This document shows positions 1 to 11,385 of a DNA stretch of 64,000 bases, piece by piece. A program made the translations under genes and the position numbers. The stretch comes from Torreya grandis (Eukaryota; Streptophyta; Pinopsida; Cupressales; Taxaceae): the NCBI GenBank assembly GCA_037957365.1, contig JARHVA010002371.1:434001-498000 (forward strand), given 5' to 3'. Each line of letters opens with the position of its first letter. Within the stretch, counting starts at the first letter, position 1. Under the pieces are notes generated by a model. That model searched no databases and was not told where the DNA came from. It was given only the letters and a program-made list of their open reading frames with translations.

Positions 1-1080
1 CTTTACCCGCTTGAGGAGCCTCATTCTCCAGTTTCTTCTCCACCCAGGGAAGAACCTACCTCTCCTTCATCTCCAACCACAGACGAACCTATCACGACTC
101 CATCATGCCTTGGGTCTAAAACCGCTACACCAGTCTCATCTTCAACCCCACAACCATCCACATCTTCTCAAGAACCCAAACCTCATCCCACATCTTCTCA
201 GCCATTTTCTCGACTAGTGGAGAAACTCGAACTTCTCCCTTCTAGGAAAGTGGAGCATCAGGGATTGTGGGAGTGTCTCACAACTCTTCAACATGCTCGT
301 GCCCTCTCGTCTCATGCAGCTAATCCTCCCATGGCAAAATCTTCCAAGACCTTTAACAAAAACTAGACTCCCATTTCTAAGCCTCAACCGACCCCATCAA
401 AACCAAAACCCACATCTACCCCATCTAAACCTATCAAGTCACTTGGCATTCACCCTGTCTCCAACCTCACTCATCCGCAAGTGAAGGTGGACCTAGACCA
501 GACCTCGACCAATAGTAGTCTTCAACCCAAATCATAGAAGACTGCTAAACCTCAGAGGCGAATGCCTCCTTCTCCGTCATCATTGCCCTCCATTTTGGGC
601 CCCCATCCTTTGACCCTGACCAGAGTCCTTCCCACTCTGACTTCTAATCAAAACCAGTTGCCTCCTTTGCTTCCTTTGCCTACCACTCACCTACCCTCTC
701 CCAAAAGGGTGGTACCTCTCATGAAAAAAGTACCGTCTCCACCTGTCGCCGCACTATCAATCCAAAAGGTGGTACGAAAGCCTCCTCCGACTCCGCCCAA
801 GCAAAAGTCACTCGTATCGCACATATCGACAAACACGGACCCTTTAGTGGGCTCATACTCTTTGATCTTGCATTGACTTTTGTAGACTTCCAGCATAACC
901 CTTCCACCCATCAGGCCTTTCCAACCTCTCGAGTCTAAGCCCTCCTGGTTTGACGACACGAAGATTTGCTTATATCATCGTACGCCAAGACACGATACCA
1001 AGACTTGTTGTGCCCTCAAGACCATCATTTGCCGCTATTTGGAGAAAGACACTCTTCTATTTAAGGACACTCTCGACTGA
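1..1080 (+). pseudogene. gag C-terminal region of the Tat-like element
   Basis: Frame 1 is almost open from base 1 to 876 (stops near 364 and 535) and encodes a Ser/Thr/Pro-rich, low-complexity stretch typical of the spacer in Tat gag. At about 967-1065 the frame gives the motif C-L-Y-H-R-T-P-R-H-D-T-K-T-C. This fits the atypical Cys/His finger (CxxH...HxxxxC) near the end of Tat-family gag proteins, which binds the element's RNA. The capsid-like domain would lie upstream of the window. A - strand reading frame at 687-959 is only a shadow of this region. Confidence 0.65.
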
Positions 1081-1446
1081 CCCCTGACTCCTTCTCATAA
1101 CCCTCTGACCTCTTCAGACCCATCAACATCTCATCAGCAGACTACGACCCATTCATCTCCTTCACCCCCTATCTTCGAAATCAATGCCATTCACATAACC
1201 ACCAGGTCACAAAAGGACAAGGCGAAGGAAAAATTCGCCATTCCTTAGACCTACCCTTTCGTCCAGCCACCTCAACTGCCTAAGCCTAAAATTTCTATCC
1301 TTGGCGTGCCTCAACCCTCTTCTTCTTCCTCTTTAGGGGAAATTTATGAATCTATGTTGAAACAGCTTCACCAGATGCCTATGAAGATGTCCCTTTATGA
1401 CCTCATCCAAACCTCGCCCCAGCATTGTTAAGCCCTCATTAGAGCC

Positions 1447-2724
1447 TTGCAGGCAGTGAAGGTTCAACTCGAGGACCCCCAGCCACTTGTTGTCCTTGTC
1501 CACTCTTTAGCCCCTGTTGCCTCCATCACATTCAGTGATTCTGAGATTCCCACATCCAACACAGAAGATCAGGACGTTGCCCTCTTCATCACTGCCTATG
1601 TTGATCGGACATGCATTAAATGCATTATGATTGATGGAGGTGCCAGCATCAACATTATCTCCACCCATGCCTTTGAATAGTTGGCTCTTCCCAAGAATTG
1701 CATCTCCAAAACTGACACAATCTTGCATTCCTTTAATGACACCACTACCACGACCATTGGCATAGTCATCCTTCACATTTGTGTTGGTCCACGCATAGTC
1801 TTGGAGCTCTTCTATATCATCGAAGGAGAGTTTCAATACAACATCTTGCTAGGCCGACCCTAGATCCATGCCATGGCCTGTGTCCCCTCCACCCTACACC
1901 ATTGTGTGAAATTTGAGCACGATGGGCAAGTCCATACCATTCCCACTGACCCTTCACCCTTTAAAACTTGTAACACCACCTACCATCCAAATGACGTTCT
2001 CATTCCTATCAAGCCATCAACCTCGGCACCACCTCCATCCATGGAAGAGTCAACCAGTTCGCAACCAGCAGTCGCCCTCACACCTCCCCTTCAAGCGACG
2101 ACCACAGATCCCATGGAAGACATCTTCCAAAGACTTTCATTGGGGGAATATCGCTTGCTGGCCTTAGACATGTTCCAAACTCCACAAGAATATGGACGCC
2201 TTCATCACAGCCCTAGTTACGACCATCATATCGGGATGATCGTACCTTATGGTCCTCCTCACCTCCAAACCAACCTTGTCTATGGGGGGCTTGATCAAGC
2301 TCTTACTGATTGCAATCCTCTTTCTTCACCTCAACCTTTCACATCAGACTTCTCATTTCTTGGCAACCCCGCCTTTGCACACATTTACCTTTACAGGTGT
2401 GCATGGAAGGGTTTTGGCTTCAGACGCTATGAGCAGGGCTCCCATCAGCCCATCAAACTGCTCAATGATGATGATGCCAAGAAATGGTATGGCCTGGGAT
2501 ATCACAACCCCACTCAGACCCCTGCAGACCTTTGTTCTGAACCAACCATTGACCAATCTCCTCCAGGCTCACCCATTCCTCCTCCTTCACCTACGGAGTC
2601 AGTGGTTTCCATCCCTCCTAGTTTTTTTTTTCATAAACACCATCCACCTAGAACCCTTGACTTATCAGCTCAATGGGGTGTCCAGGTCTCTCCCTCTCAT
2701 TTTTCCCAGCATGGTAGAAGATGA
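1447..2724 (+). pseudogene. retroviral-type aspartic protease and linker (Tat-like element)
   Basis: The catalytic loop appears as MIDGGAS near 1627-1650 (family form D-G-G/S-S). The flap/end motif is ILLGRP, followed by *IHAMACVPSTLH at about 1846-1890, matching the LGRPWIHAAGAVPSSLHQ signature of Tat proteases with the W codon now TAG. A second stop replaces the expected Gln at 1678. Next comes an open linker (1873-2724) containing a glycine-rich segment with WKGFGF and YGLGY, reminiscent of the G-patch-like region between protease and RT in this lineage. The protease would mature the Gag-Pol polyprotein inside virus-like particles. The two stops break the polyprotein. Confidence 0.75.
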
Positions 2725-2778
2725 GTCGGCAACCATTCACATGTCCACTACATTGACAACGATGCCATTCTTTCCTAC

Positions 2779-3760
2779 ATGGGCGCCGACAACTCTTTCA
2801 TCCAGCACTCTCTCCCTTTTGAGAACCAAGTTATGTTAATTAAATCAACCATTAACATCAACCTCCCTTCTTTAGATGTTCCTCACGTCTTAAAGATTGG
2901 ACAATCTTTATACGCTCAAGAGCAGCTTGACTATACCCAGTTCCTCTCAAACCATAGCAAGGCCTTTGCCTAGACCTACCATGACATGCCTGGCATCGAC
3001 CCCACCATCGCTACCCATAACATTGTCACCAAACCAGAGGCTAAGCCTATTAGGTAAAAGCTTTGAAAGATGCATCCTCACATTGCCCTCCTTGTCAAAG
3101 AGGAGCTTCAGCGCCTCCTTTCTATCTCCTTCATTCAGCCCATCGATTATCCGTAGTGGGTCTCTAACATCATCCCAGTCACCAAGGCGACTGGGGGGAT
3201 CCGAATCTGCACAGACTACCATGACCTTAACCTAGCCTGTCCCAAATATGACTTTCCTCTTCCTAACATTAACCAGCTTGTTGATCTCATGGCCGGCCAT
3301 GAGATGCTATCTCTCATAGACGGGTTTTCAGGATACAATCAAATCATAATCGCTCTAGAAGATCAGCACAAGACTACTTTCATTACCCCATGGGGGACTT
3401 TCTGCTATCGAGTCATGCCTTTCAGCTTAAAGAACGCAGGTGCCACATATCAGTGTGCCATGACCTACATTTTTGACGATCTCCTCCATAAAATCATGGA
3501 GGACTATGTGGATGACCTTCTCGACAAGTCCAAGCTTCGCCGTGACCATTTGACCATTCTCAAAATCATCTTCTCTCACCTTCTTCAATACAATGTCCGC
3601 CTTAACCCCAAGAAATGTGTCTTTGGGGTCCTCTCTGGCAAGCTTCTCAGCTTTATCATTTCTTTCCATGGCATCGAGATAGATCCCACCAAGATCCGCG
3701 CTATCCTCGAGATGCCGCCCCTGACCAATCTCAAGTAGCTTCGCAATCTACAAGGGAAGC
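2779..3760 (+). pseudogene. reverse transcriptase domain (Tat-like element)
   Basis: Begins with the conserved pre-RT segment ending in YHDMPGIDP (about 2974-3003), then the RT fingers (NIIPVTKATGGIRICTDYHDL), the palm motif LIDGFSGYNQI near 3310-3345, TPWGTFCYRVMPF, and the catalytic box YVDD at about 3505-3518 within MEDYVDDLL. All three catalytic aspartates are readable. Stops at about 2971 (AFA*TYHD), 3055, 3064, 3148 and 3735 interrupt the frame; most sit where Gln or Trp is expected. The domain would copy the element RNA into cDNA. The main open stretch is 3289-3738. Confidence 0.88.
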
Positions 3761-3762
3761 TC

Positions 3763-4330
3763 TAGTCCATTTGTCGTTTCATCTCACAGCTTTCTAACTG
3801 CTGCCAACCTTTTCATCATCTCCTTAAGAAGGATGTCTCTTTTACATGGGATAAGGACTGTCAAGAGGCTTTTGAAGCCCTTAAATGCTATCTGGTCTCT
3901 CCACTAGTCCTCATTCCACCTAAAGACGATCAACCCTTCTACCTTTATATCTCTACCACCAACCACTCGTTAAGTGCCATGATCGCGCACCGAGATGAGC
4001 ATCATCATGAGCAAGCGGTCTACTATATCAGCTAAACACTGGTTGACTATGAAACTCGGTATACTCACACCGAGAAACTCTATTTGGCGTTAGTTTGTGC
4101 TGCTACCAAGCTCCGCCACTATCTTCTTAACCACAAAACTTTTGTCATCACTCACATCGACCCTCTTAAATTTATGCACTCCAAGCCATATCAACATCAG
4201 CGTATGGCTCGGTGGCTCATGCTGCTTGTTGAGTTTGACCTCGAATTCATCCAGCACAAATCTATCAAGGGGCAAACCATTTCTGATCAACTGGTGGATG
4301 CCCCTCTTCCCAACAATCAACCTTCACAGT
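3763..4330 (+). pseudogene. RT-linked RNase H domain (Tat-like element)
   Basis: Starts after the RT connection with QGKL*SICRFISQL and passes through the tether YYIS*TLVDYETRYTHTEKL (about 4021-4080). It ends with the segment rich in HYLLNHKTFVITHIDPLKF and ARWLMLLVEFDLEFI (to about 4255). This order matches the native gypsy RNase H attached to RT, often partly degenerate in Tat elements because a second RNase H took over. One stop (4033, TAA) and the TAG codons just upstream disrupt it. It reads straight into the second RNase H within the open stretch 4084-4878. Confidence 0.75.
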
Positions 4331-4379
4331 GCGAGTTTCCTGACGAGTCTATCGCCACGCTTTCCACTGATGACACTGT

Positions 4380-4790
4380 CTACCAAATGACCATGTTTTT
4401 CGATGGCTCCAAATGTCAACTTGGTGGGGGTGCGAGAGTCATTCTCATCCCACTCGATGGTGAGCCCATGCCTTTGTCTTTCAAGCTCAACTTTAATTGT
4501 ACCAATAATATTTTTGAATACGAGGCCTTAATTTTGGGACTTCAGATCGCCCTCTCTCTCAGCATCAAGTCCATCAACATCTTCGGCGACTCGCAGCTTG
4601 TCGTCAATCAGGTCAACAGTTCATACCTCTGTAAAAATGAAATTTTGCAAAGGTATAAAAACTGTGCTGACATTCTCCTTGCATCTTTCAACCATTACCT
4701 CTTGCAAACTATTCCTCGATCCATGAATAAGTTTGCTAACACCATGGCTTCTCTCGCTTCCCATATCCCATCTTCCTCATCTGCATCCAG
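4380..4790 (+). pseudogene. second (archaeal-type) RNase H domain, aRH
   Basis: The uninterrupted stretch shows the complete RNase H signature. MFFDGS carries the first Asp and a Gly-rich turn follows (GGGARV). Next are NNIFEYEALILGL with the catalytic Glu, INIFGDSQLVVNQVN with the next Asp, and a C-terminal SMNKFANTMASLAS helix where the last acidic position (normally NxxAD) appears changed to N. It lies between the native RNase H and integrase, the diagnostic arrangement for the Tat lineage. It would remove RNA from RNA/DNA hybrids and set polypurine primers during cDNA synthesis. It is better conserved than the first RNase H. Confidence 0.85.
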
Positions 4791-4879
4791 ACTTTTTGTC
4801 ACGGTGCATCGTGTGTTGTTGCCTTCTTATATCTCTCCTAACATTAATCATGTCAACACCATAGACTCTAGCCCATGAG

Positions 4880-6141
4880 ATGTTTGGTATAAGCAACTTG
4901 TGGACTACTTATCTCTTTCTATCATTCCTCCCAACCTCTCTAATAATGCGCGGTGAGCTTTCATCAAGTGCACAGCTCACTATACCATGCTAGGGGGTCT
5001 TCTCTATAAGCGAGGCTTCAATGGCCTCCTTCTTCGCTGTCTCACCTCCACTGAATCATCTCAAGCCATTGAGCAAGTCCATGACGGGATTTGTGGCAGA
5101 CATTTTAGTGGGAATTCGGTTGCCAAGCGCATCCTTCATCTGGGCTATTATTGGCCCACCCTTCATCAAGACTGTAGTGACTATGTTTGGCATTGCATCA
5201 AGTGTCAGCAGCACTCTAACTTGCTTCATCTTCCTAGTCACACCTTACAAGTCGCTTAGGATTTTTGGCCTTTTTCTCAATGGGGCATAGATCTCATCGA
5301 TGAGATTAACCCTCATTCATCTCTTCATCATCAATCCATCATCACTGCCATCGAGTATTTCACCAAGTGGGTGGAAGCCATTCCTCTCATCTCCACAAAA
5401 GCCGACAAAATTGTCGACTTCATCAGCAGCCACATCATCTGCCGCTTCGGTGTCCCCCATAAAATCATCACTGACAATGGCAAGTCCTTCAAAAATAAGA
5501 TTGTCTAAAAACTCTGTGACTCATTTGGCATCAAGCTCAGTTTCTCTTCACCTTACTACCCACAAGCAAATGGGCACGCTGAGGCTTCCAACAAAATCTT
5601 GACTAAAATTTTCATGAAGGTGGTCAGCAACACTGGAAGGGATTGGCATATTCACATTCCCTTCACTTTGTGGGCCTCTGCACTAGCATTCGAACCTCCA
5701 CAGGTGCTACCCCTTTCTCTCTCATGTATGAAATAGACGCTGTCCTACCTCTCGAAGTACAAATCCTATCTCTCTGCATCTCCCTGCATGACATTCTCTC
5801 CAATGATGACTTTCGTCAAGATCGCTTAGCTCAACTTGAGCTACTTGATGAGTGTCATCTTGCTACCCTCAATCATCTCCATGTCTATCAAAATTGCATC
5901 AAGTGAGCCTATGACAAAAATTTGCAACAACGAGATTTCAACATCGGAGACCTTGTCCTCAAAGAAAATCAGCACGTGACCAATATGGAGCGAAATAAAT
6001 GAGGCAAGTTTGCCCCTAATTGGCTTGGACCTTTCATTATCACGCACAAGTATGGATTAGGGACATATCATTTGTCTTCTCTCGATGGACGACCAGAACC
6101 TGAGCCTCTCAATGCATTGCATCTGCGACCATTCTACTATT
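4880..6141 (+). pseudogene. integrase domain and pol C-terminus (Tat-like element)
   Basis: The HHCC zinc-binding part is visible as VHDGICGRHF...KRILHLGYYWPTL...CIKCQQHS (about 5080-5220). The DDE core has W-G-I-D-L (about 5282), I-I-T-D-N-G (5465) and the Glu in GHAEASNK (5575-5595). A frameshift near 5645 moves the frame to the stretch 5643-5906. The C-terminal part holds GDLVLKENQ, GKFAPNWLGPFII and an end LNALHLRPFYY followed by a stop at 6142. Stops at about 4876, 4954, 5258, 5506, 5905 and 5998 fall mostly where Trp, Gln or Arg are expected. The enzyme would insert the cDNA into the genome. Confidence 0.85.
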
Positions 6142-6392
6142 AGTCGAGTACTCGTCCACTTGACATTTATCTTGAGCTCGTCCCTTGAGCAATCCCCATC
6201 CTCTTAGTCCTCATTCCTTTCAACCCTACTCCCCTTAACAAAATCCTATATACCCCTTTTATAAAGTAGGGGTGCTTTATCCTAATAAAAGGGAGCCTTT
6301 GAACTTCTATAGTCTTGTCCATGACTCACAATTCTGTCAAAAATAAATCAAGATGTCAAAATATCCAAGGTCACCAAATCACATCAAAAGGC

Positions 6393-6517
6393 AGACTGCT
6401 CCCTCGAAGGACAGTTGTACTATCATTGTTGTATCTAATAGACTACTCCCTCGAAGGACAGCTATTCAAAGCCCTTATATATAAAGCAAAATATAGACCA
6501 CTCCCTCAAAGGATGGC
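6393..6517 (+). repeat. three short direct repeats after pol
   Basis: A 22-bp motif (AGACTGCTCCCTCGAAGGAC plus 2 bp) occurs at 6393, 6440 and 6495, the third with several changes, spaced 47 and 55 bp. It lies in the 3' untranslated part of the Tat-like element. A second small pair, C(C/T)CGCATCGATCAG, follows near 6560 and 6618. No function is evident. Confidence 0.7.
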
Positions 6518-7272
6518 TATGATTAAATATTGCTATAAATAGCACTTTTTTAGAAGCTTCCCGCATCGATCAGCTTCACAAATGACCACCAAGAAAATGA
6601 CATCTCTATGTAGACTTCTCGCATCGATCAGTCTGTACCAAAAAAAAAAAAAACACACGGGTCATGGACTTGGCTTATAGTTGTCTCAGGGTCTCCTATA
6701 AAAAGGGGTAAGGTTATCTCTGCTCTTAAAATGGGTTACCCTATATCTTCCTATCCTAACACATGCTCAAGGGACTTCGAGCTCACTTTAGTGTCAAAGT
6801 GATTTGATTATCGCTCTAACACAACCTCTGGTCAATGACATAATGCATGAATGGGGCTCTTAGTTCTAACAACCCCTATCTATGCTGTCATTCTGGTCCT
6901 TGTCAATAAAAGGGCGATTATGCCTTTCACTTCTTTTACACTTTGGTCACATCCAATCATTTTTCATTTATTAAATCAGCTCAACCATCTTTCTGACCAA
7001 CCACCTAGCCTATTCACACTAATTTCCATGGACACCAATACACATGGAAACTGTAGACCACTCAATTTATGTCCAGCATAAACCATTACTTGCTGGTGCA
7101 TAAATAGGCTCATTTCATTTTTGGCATATGTCTATCACCTAATATGGGCAATTGCTAGGGGTGAAAAACCTTGACTTTTTCTCATCATTTCAAGCATGTT
7201 CTCTCAGACATATGGACATGCTAAACCATTCTCATGACTAGACCAACTCTCGACCGCTTTGTCTCCTAGTCT

Positions 7273-7548
7273 GAACTACATTGGTCTGAGGCCCTTAGGA
7301 CAAGGGCTATGTAGGCAGCACTCAGATGACACGACTGTCTTCTGGGGTTAGCTCGACCACCCTCATTTATTCGTCTATCTGATGGACAAACCCTATCCTC
7401 TTTGACCTCGACCACAAGCAATCAATCACTTCGACCCTTTTCCTCCCTCTTTGGGAGAACTACATTGGCCTGAGGCCCTTAGGACAAGGGCTATGTAGGC
7501 AGCACTCAGTTGACATGGGGTCTTCTGGGGTTAGCTCGGCCATCCTCT
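7273..7548 (+). repeat. pair of 92-bp direct repeats in the gypsy 3' region
   Basis: Bases 7273-7364 and 7457-7548 are near-identical and contain GAACTACATTGG, CTGAGGCCCTTAGGACAAGG and GCTATGTAGGCAGCACTCAG. The GAACTAC...(A/C)GTAGGCAG core resembles a motif often seen in the untranslated region of plant Tat-type elements (recalled, not searched). The spacer is 92 bp. The following 7.55-7.87 kb is G-poor, CAT-rich low-complexity sequence with no gene. Confidence 0.75.
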
Positions 7549-7965
7549 TCATCACTTTCTTCCATCCCACTCTCTCGTCACCTGTCAATCACATCACAGC
7601 TAGTCATATATTATCATTAGCATAATCATTTTCATCATGTCCATCCATAGTCATTAAGCATCACCATCTAATCTAAAAATCATAACCATTCACATCAAAC
7701 ATCAACATCAATATCATTAAACAACATCATATAACTAGTTCATTTAACATCATACACATAAACCATAATATCAACATGCATCACATCAAAATACAATAAA
7801 CATTAAACACATATCTATAAAACATCCATCACACAGGTCACTGATTCAAAATCTCATCATATATATCAATAATGTTCTATACAATAAGACACAATGTGTG
7901 TCTGTCTCTCTCTCTCATATAATACATCTTGCATCATTGGCACGCAGGCCGGTATATACATCAAA

Positions 7966-9754
7966 AATCAAAAAAATCTCAACTCTACCCTCAAGGCTAT
8001 GGCTGTGGTGGTGGTGGCGGTGGTCAAGAAGACGTTGTATCCTCTCCCACCTCTGATCTGGGCCGCCTGCGCAAACCTGTAGCAGTCGCTTGTGACATAG
8101 AATGTTGTTGGCTCTGCTCTGCCCTCATCTCAGAGTATCACTGTATCTGAGGGAACCCCCTAATGGCCCTCTCATAATACATGATCTCATCTAACGCATC
8201 ACTGTATCTAACTAGAGATACAGTCTATGGTGGACCCATCTATCCAGCTGCCGTGCCCTGCACTGACCCCTGTGGCTGTGGCTAACCTGGCTGCACTGAT
8301 GTTGATTGTCCTGGCCCCTGTGAAAATGCCAGTTGCTATGATGGTTGTTGCATTGAGCCCTATCCTCTCAAGCCCTGTCCTGCTGATGCCTGTGCCTGGG
8401 CTGCAGTCAACTGACTCTGCAAAATCATGATCTGCCCTGTCAAAGCAGCCACCTGTCCAGTCACCCCTGCCAGCTGCCCCTATAAAACTGTGACCTTTCC
8501 CTATAAAATGGTCACCTGGGCCTGTGCCGCATCTCTATCCTACTGTACTGTGTCTCTCTCCTCATGGGCTGCATCTCGCTCCCTGGTGATAGCCTATACA
8601 TCTGGCTGTGGCCCTGCCTGGACTCCTGTGTACTGCCCTACCCACCATGCTATGTAAGCCTCTGTACAACTTGGGTCAGCCATCCTAGGTCCTACCGACA
8701 ACTCCTCAAAATCTGGCCCCTCTATCTCCTTTGATAGTGGGAGCAGTGCCTCTATATCATCCCACCTATACTGTAGAAATGTGAGAGGAACATCCTGTAA
8801 CAGCCTGTACTGGCACCACACTCTCTCTGCTAGAATCCTCTCGAGCTCACCAGCTCACCTGCCCCTGACCCATCTCAGGCTCTGTACCCCAACCAATTGT
8901 TCCCCCTAGTCTCTAAATGCTGGATACACCAGATATGGTCTCTAGATGATATCTGTAGGGATCAGGGCCTCTAGTACCCCTCGGTAGTGGTCAATATCCC
9001 TGACCACTCTGTCCACCCGTGTCTGTGCCATCACCTCGTGCCATCACCTAAATTTGACCCTGAAGCTGGCATGTATCACCATTGGGAGGCTGAGAGGTCG
9101 TGTGACCACGATGTGCTCGTAAGCCCAACAGTGCAGAAGGTGGCCCATGCACAAGCTGTACCACCGCCGTCGACTAATGCCCCACAACTCCCTGTAGACC
9201 TGGGCCAAAAAGACTGGTGCCCAAGCAAACATTGTCTGCCGCTCAATCATGTCTATCAAAACTTCGGTCATGGCGATCGAAAACCTACCTCCCTCCGCAT
9301 CTGGGAGTGCATACACTGTAATCCCGATCATCATCAAGATAGCCAACCGATGTGCGTCCTCATCTACCGCGTACAGAGGCTCATAACCAAAACTTGTTGA
9401 GTGGTAGCTCATCTCAGCGACGTGCTCCCCAAATAGTGTAACCATGTGTATATTGTGCGCCTCTCTTGAGCATGCATATAAGTCTGTTCCATGTACCGAC
9501 AGCCGTAAAATCTGGTACACATCCTCGACCGTGACCGTCATCTCGCCCGTGGGCAGGTGGAAGGTGTTGGTGTAATGGTCCCACTACTCGATCAGTGCCA
9601 CCATCAGGCTCATATCCCGCACCACTTTGCAGTAGCGTCTCAACCTGCCTAGTCCAACTGCGCTCATCTGCGCCCACTCCTTGACTATCACACCTCTGCG
9701 CATCCGCGTCAACAAAGTCAGGAGGCGATCCCGCAACATCAGAGTTTGTCTCAC
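7966..9754 (-). pseudogene. antisense plant mobile domain (PMD, MAIN/MAIL-like) gene carried by the gypsy element
   Basis: Read on the - strand from 9754, the sequence starts with a helical stretch ending SLMVALIE*WDHYTNTFHLP, then GEMTVTVEDVYQILRL (about 9545-9495). This is the signature of the plant mobile (aminotransferase-like) domain PF10536: W...HTFHLPxGEMTxTLxDVxxLLxL. The domain runs through 9541-9044, frameshifts near 9040, and continues with VWCQYRLLQ...VPLTFLQYRWDDIEALLP (8821-8740). A coiled coil follows (RERDAAHEERDTVQ, 8600-8450), then a Gln/Pro-rich tail to about 7966. At least eight internal stops, mostly TAG for CAG or TGG. Host members (MAIN, MAIL1) act in silencing and genome stability; here it is a cargo gene antisense to pol. 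Open + strand frames at 8227-8657 and 8987-9400 are shadows. Confidence 0.8.
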
Positions 9755-9917
9755 CTGCATCCACCTAAGTCAATCTCATGTTAAAAATTTTCCTCCTATT
9801 TCTATTTTGACCAACCTATCTGACCATTTATGCCTATTTTGACACCTGGGAAGCCCTCAGCATCGCCTCGACCCTTCGATTTGACCATTTTTCATCACTC
9901 TTTTTGACCAGGCAGCC

Positions 9918-10055
9918 ACTGACATCGATCATCGTGCTGGTGATGGCACTCACCTAACTGACATCGATCACTTAGTGACCAACGTCGACAGGTTAGTGAC
10001 CGATGTCGATCTCTGATTGGTCGACGCCAGTGAACCCGCTGACGTCGGCGACTGG
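9918..10055. repeat. palindrome array 1 (ACCGACGTCGGT-type) in the gypsy 3' region
   Basis: Six or so degenerate copies of a palindromic 10-12-mer (CTGACATCGATCA, GACCAACGTCGAC, GACCGATGTCGAT, TCGACGCCAG, CTGACGTCGGCGA) at about 20-35 bp spacing. It lies between the 3' LTR and the PMD gene coding part, inside the proposed intron of the antisense gene. The stretch 10,060-10,250 next to it is plain low-complexity C/A/T sequence. Confidence 0.75.
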
Positions 10056-10277
10056 TTCGGCCCTAGGGCCGAATGGGGCAAGCCCTAAATTTAGGGCTTC
10101 CCCATTCTTGACCCCCCAACCCCCCAAATCACTCCTAAATTACTCCTAATCTATCATAAACCTCCTACCCACCTTCTTAGCTACCCTCCCCCCTCAATTT
10201 CTACCTAAGCAATCAAAAATTTCAAAAAACAAATAAAAACAAACATGTAACTAAATAGGGCTTAGAGACCCTCCTAC

Positions 10278-10448
10278 CTCATCTCGGCATCGCCTGCATG
10301 GTGACACAATGGGTGCCACTGGTGGTGGACCTCCTATAGGTCCTCTACTGCCCTCTACCATCGCTTCTACATCAAGCTTCTCCTGGCCCACACACGTCTC
10401 TATAGCCTCCAATTTCTCTCCACGCGTCTCTCTCTCTCTCTCCACCAA
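10278..10448 (-). pseudogene. possible 5' exon of the antisense PMD gene
   Basis: A - strand open frame encodes a charged, Glu/Arg-rich then Pro/Gly-rich peptide. It ends at GAT GAG followed by a donor-like GTAGGA (minus strand, from 10277). The PMD segment begins after an acceptor-like TGCAG at 9757-9755, and both junctions are in phase 0, giving an intron of about 523 nt. No ATG is seen in frame, and an upstream in-frame TGA lies near 10475, so the true start is unknown. The exon is inferred from splice-like sites only. Confidence 0.35.
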
Positions 10449-10592
10449 TGCTTCTTTGACACCTCACACTGCTCCTCGGCTAACTCTGGGTCACTTTCAC
10501 TCACTTAGCTCCAGAGCTCTTTTCTTTCTCTCAGTCAACAATCACAAATGACTTTTGGTCAGCTGCCAATCTGATTTTATCAGATTTGACAG

Positions 10593-10702
10593 GCCGTCGA
10601 TGTCAGCATCATCGTGCCCTAGGCCATCGACGTCGACCGATATCCTACCGACGTCTGTCCCTTTGGACCACCGACGACGGTTTTATCACCGATGTCGGTG
10701 GA
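10593..10702. repeat. palindrome array 2 in the gypsy 3' region
   Basis: Five degenerate copies (GCCGTCGATGTCAG, GCCATCGACGTCGACC, CTACCGACGTCTG, ACCGACGACGG, ACCGATGTCGGTGG) spaced about 22-30 bp, the same motif class as array 1. From 10,703 to 11,385 I see no gene: it is the end of the 3' untranslated region leading to the polypurine tract. Confidence 0.75.
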
Positions 10703-11385
10703 CTTCAACCCTTCTTTTTTCATCACCTTAACCAAAATCATGCCCTCAATCAGTCAACCCTCCAGTACAAGTCATTTTGGCCCCCTGGGGCACACTTGAG
10801 ATCACTTTTGCCTCCATCCATCGACCACCAGACCTTGGAGATCATGACCATTTCCTCTGACCATGACTACTTCCAAAGCAATTTTGCCTTGGTTATTTTT
10901 GCATGTATGCTACCTCATGATTGGTTAGCAAAATTGTGCACAGACCACTTTTGACCTTCACAAGTATAGGATCGCAAGCCGGTTGATCCCCACTACTTGT
11001 GACATTTTCGTGTTTTCATGAGCACTTCCTAAGCCTGGGATACCTGGAACACGATGACCATTGGAGCTTCAGCTTATATTGAATAACCCAATCAGTAGAT
11101 GACTAAATGCTGGGGCTCAGTTACTTCAATTTTGGCACTCCTCAACCCTCGACCTATGACAATTTGACCTGACCATCCTTGTGAAGTGGTGTATGCACAA
11201 TCACGACTTTTACAGCATTCTCACTCTATCTTCACCCCTTTTTCATCCAATCTTTGTCAAATCAGCACCCAATTCCTAGTTCCCTTCTCTCAACTCCTAC
11301 TTTGAGGGGAGAATACCTCATCCATAATCGGGGCAACCAACTCCTATTTTTGTCTTGCAGTTCGTCCAAAATAACCAACAAGACA

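Noticed and set aside
8227..8657. Open + strand frames opposite the PMD gene
   Set aside because: The - strand here reads as the PMD C-terminus and coiled coil with family-like sequence; the + strand frames have no such likeness and are shadows.
10309..10551. + strand 80-codon frame rich in Ser/Thr
   Set aside because: It is opposite the candidate antisense exon and within a CT-rich low-complexity region.
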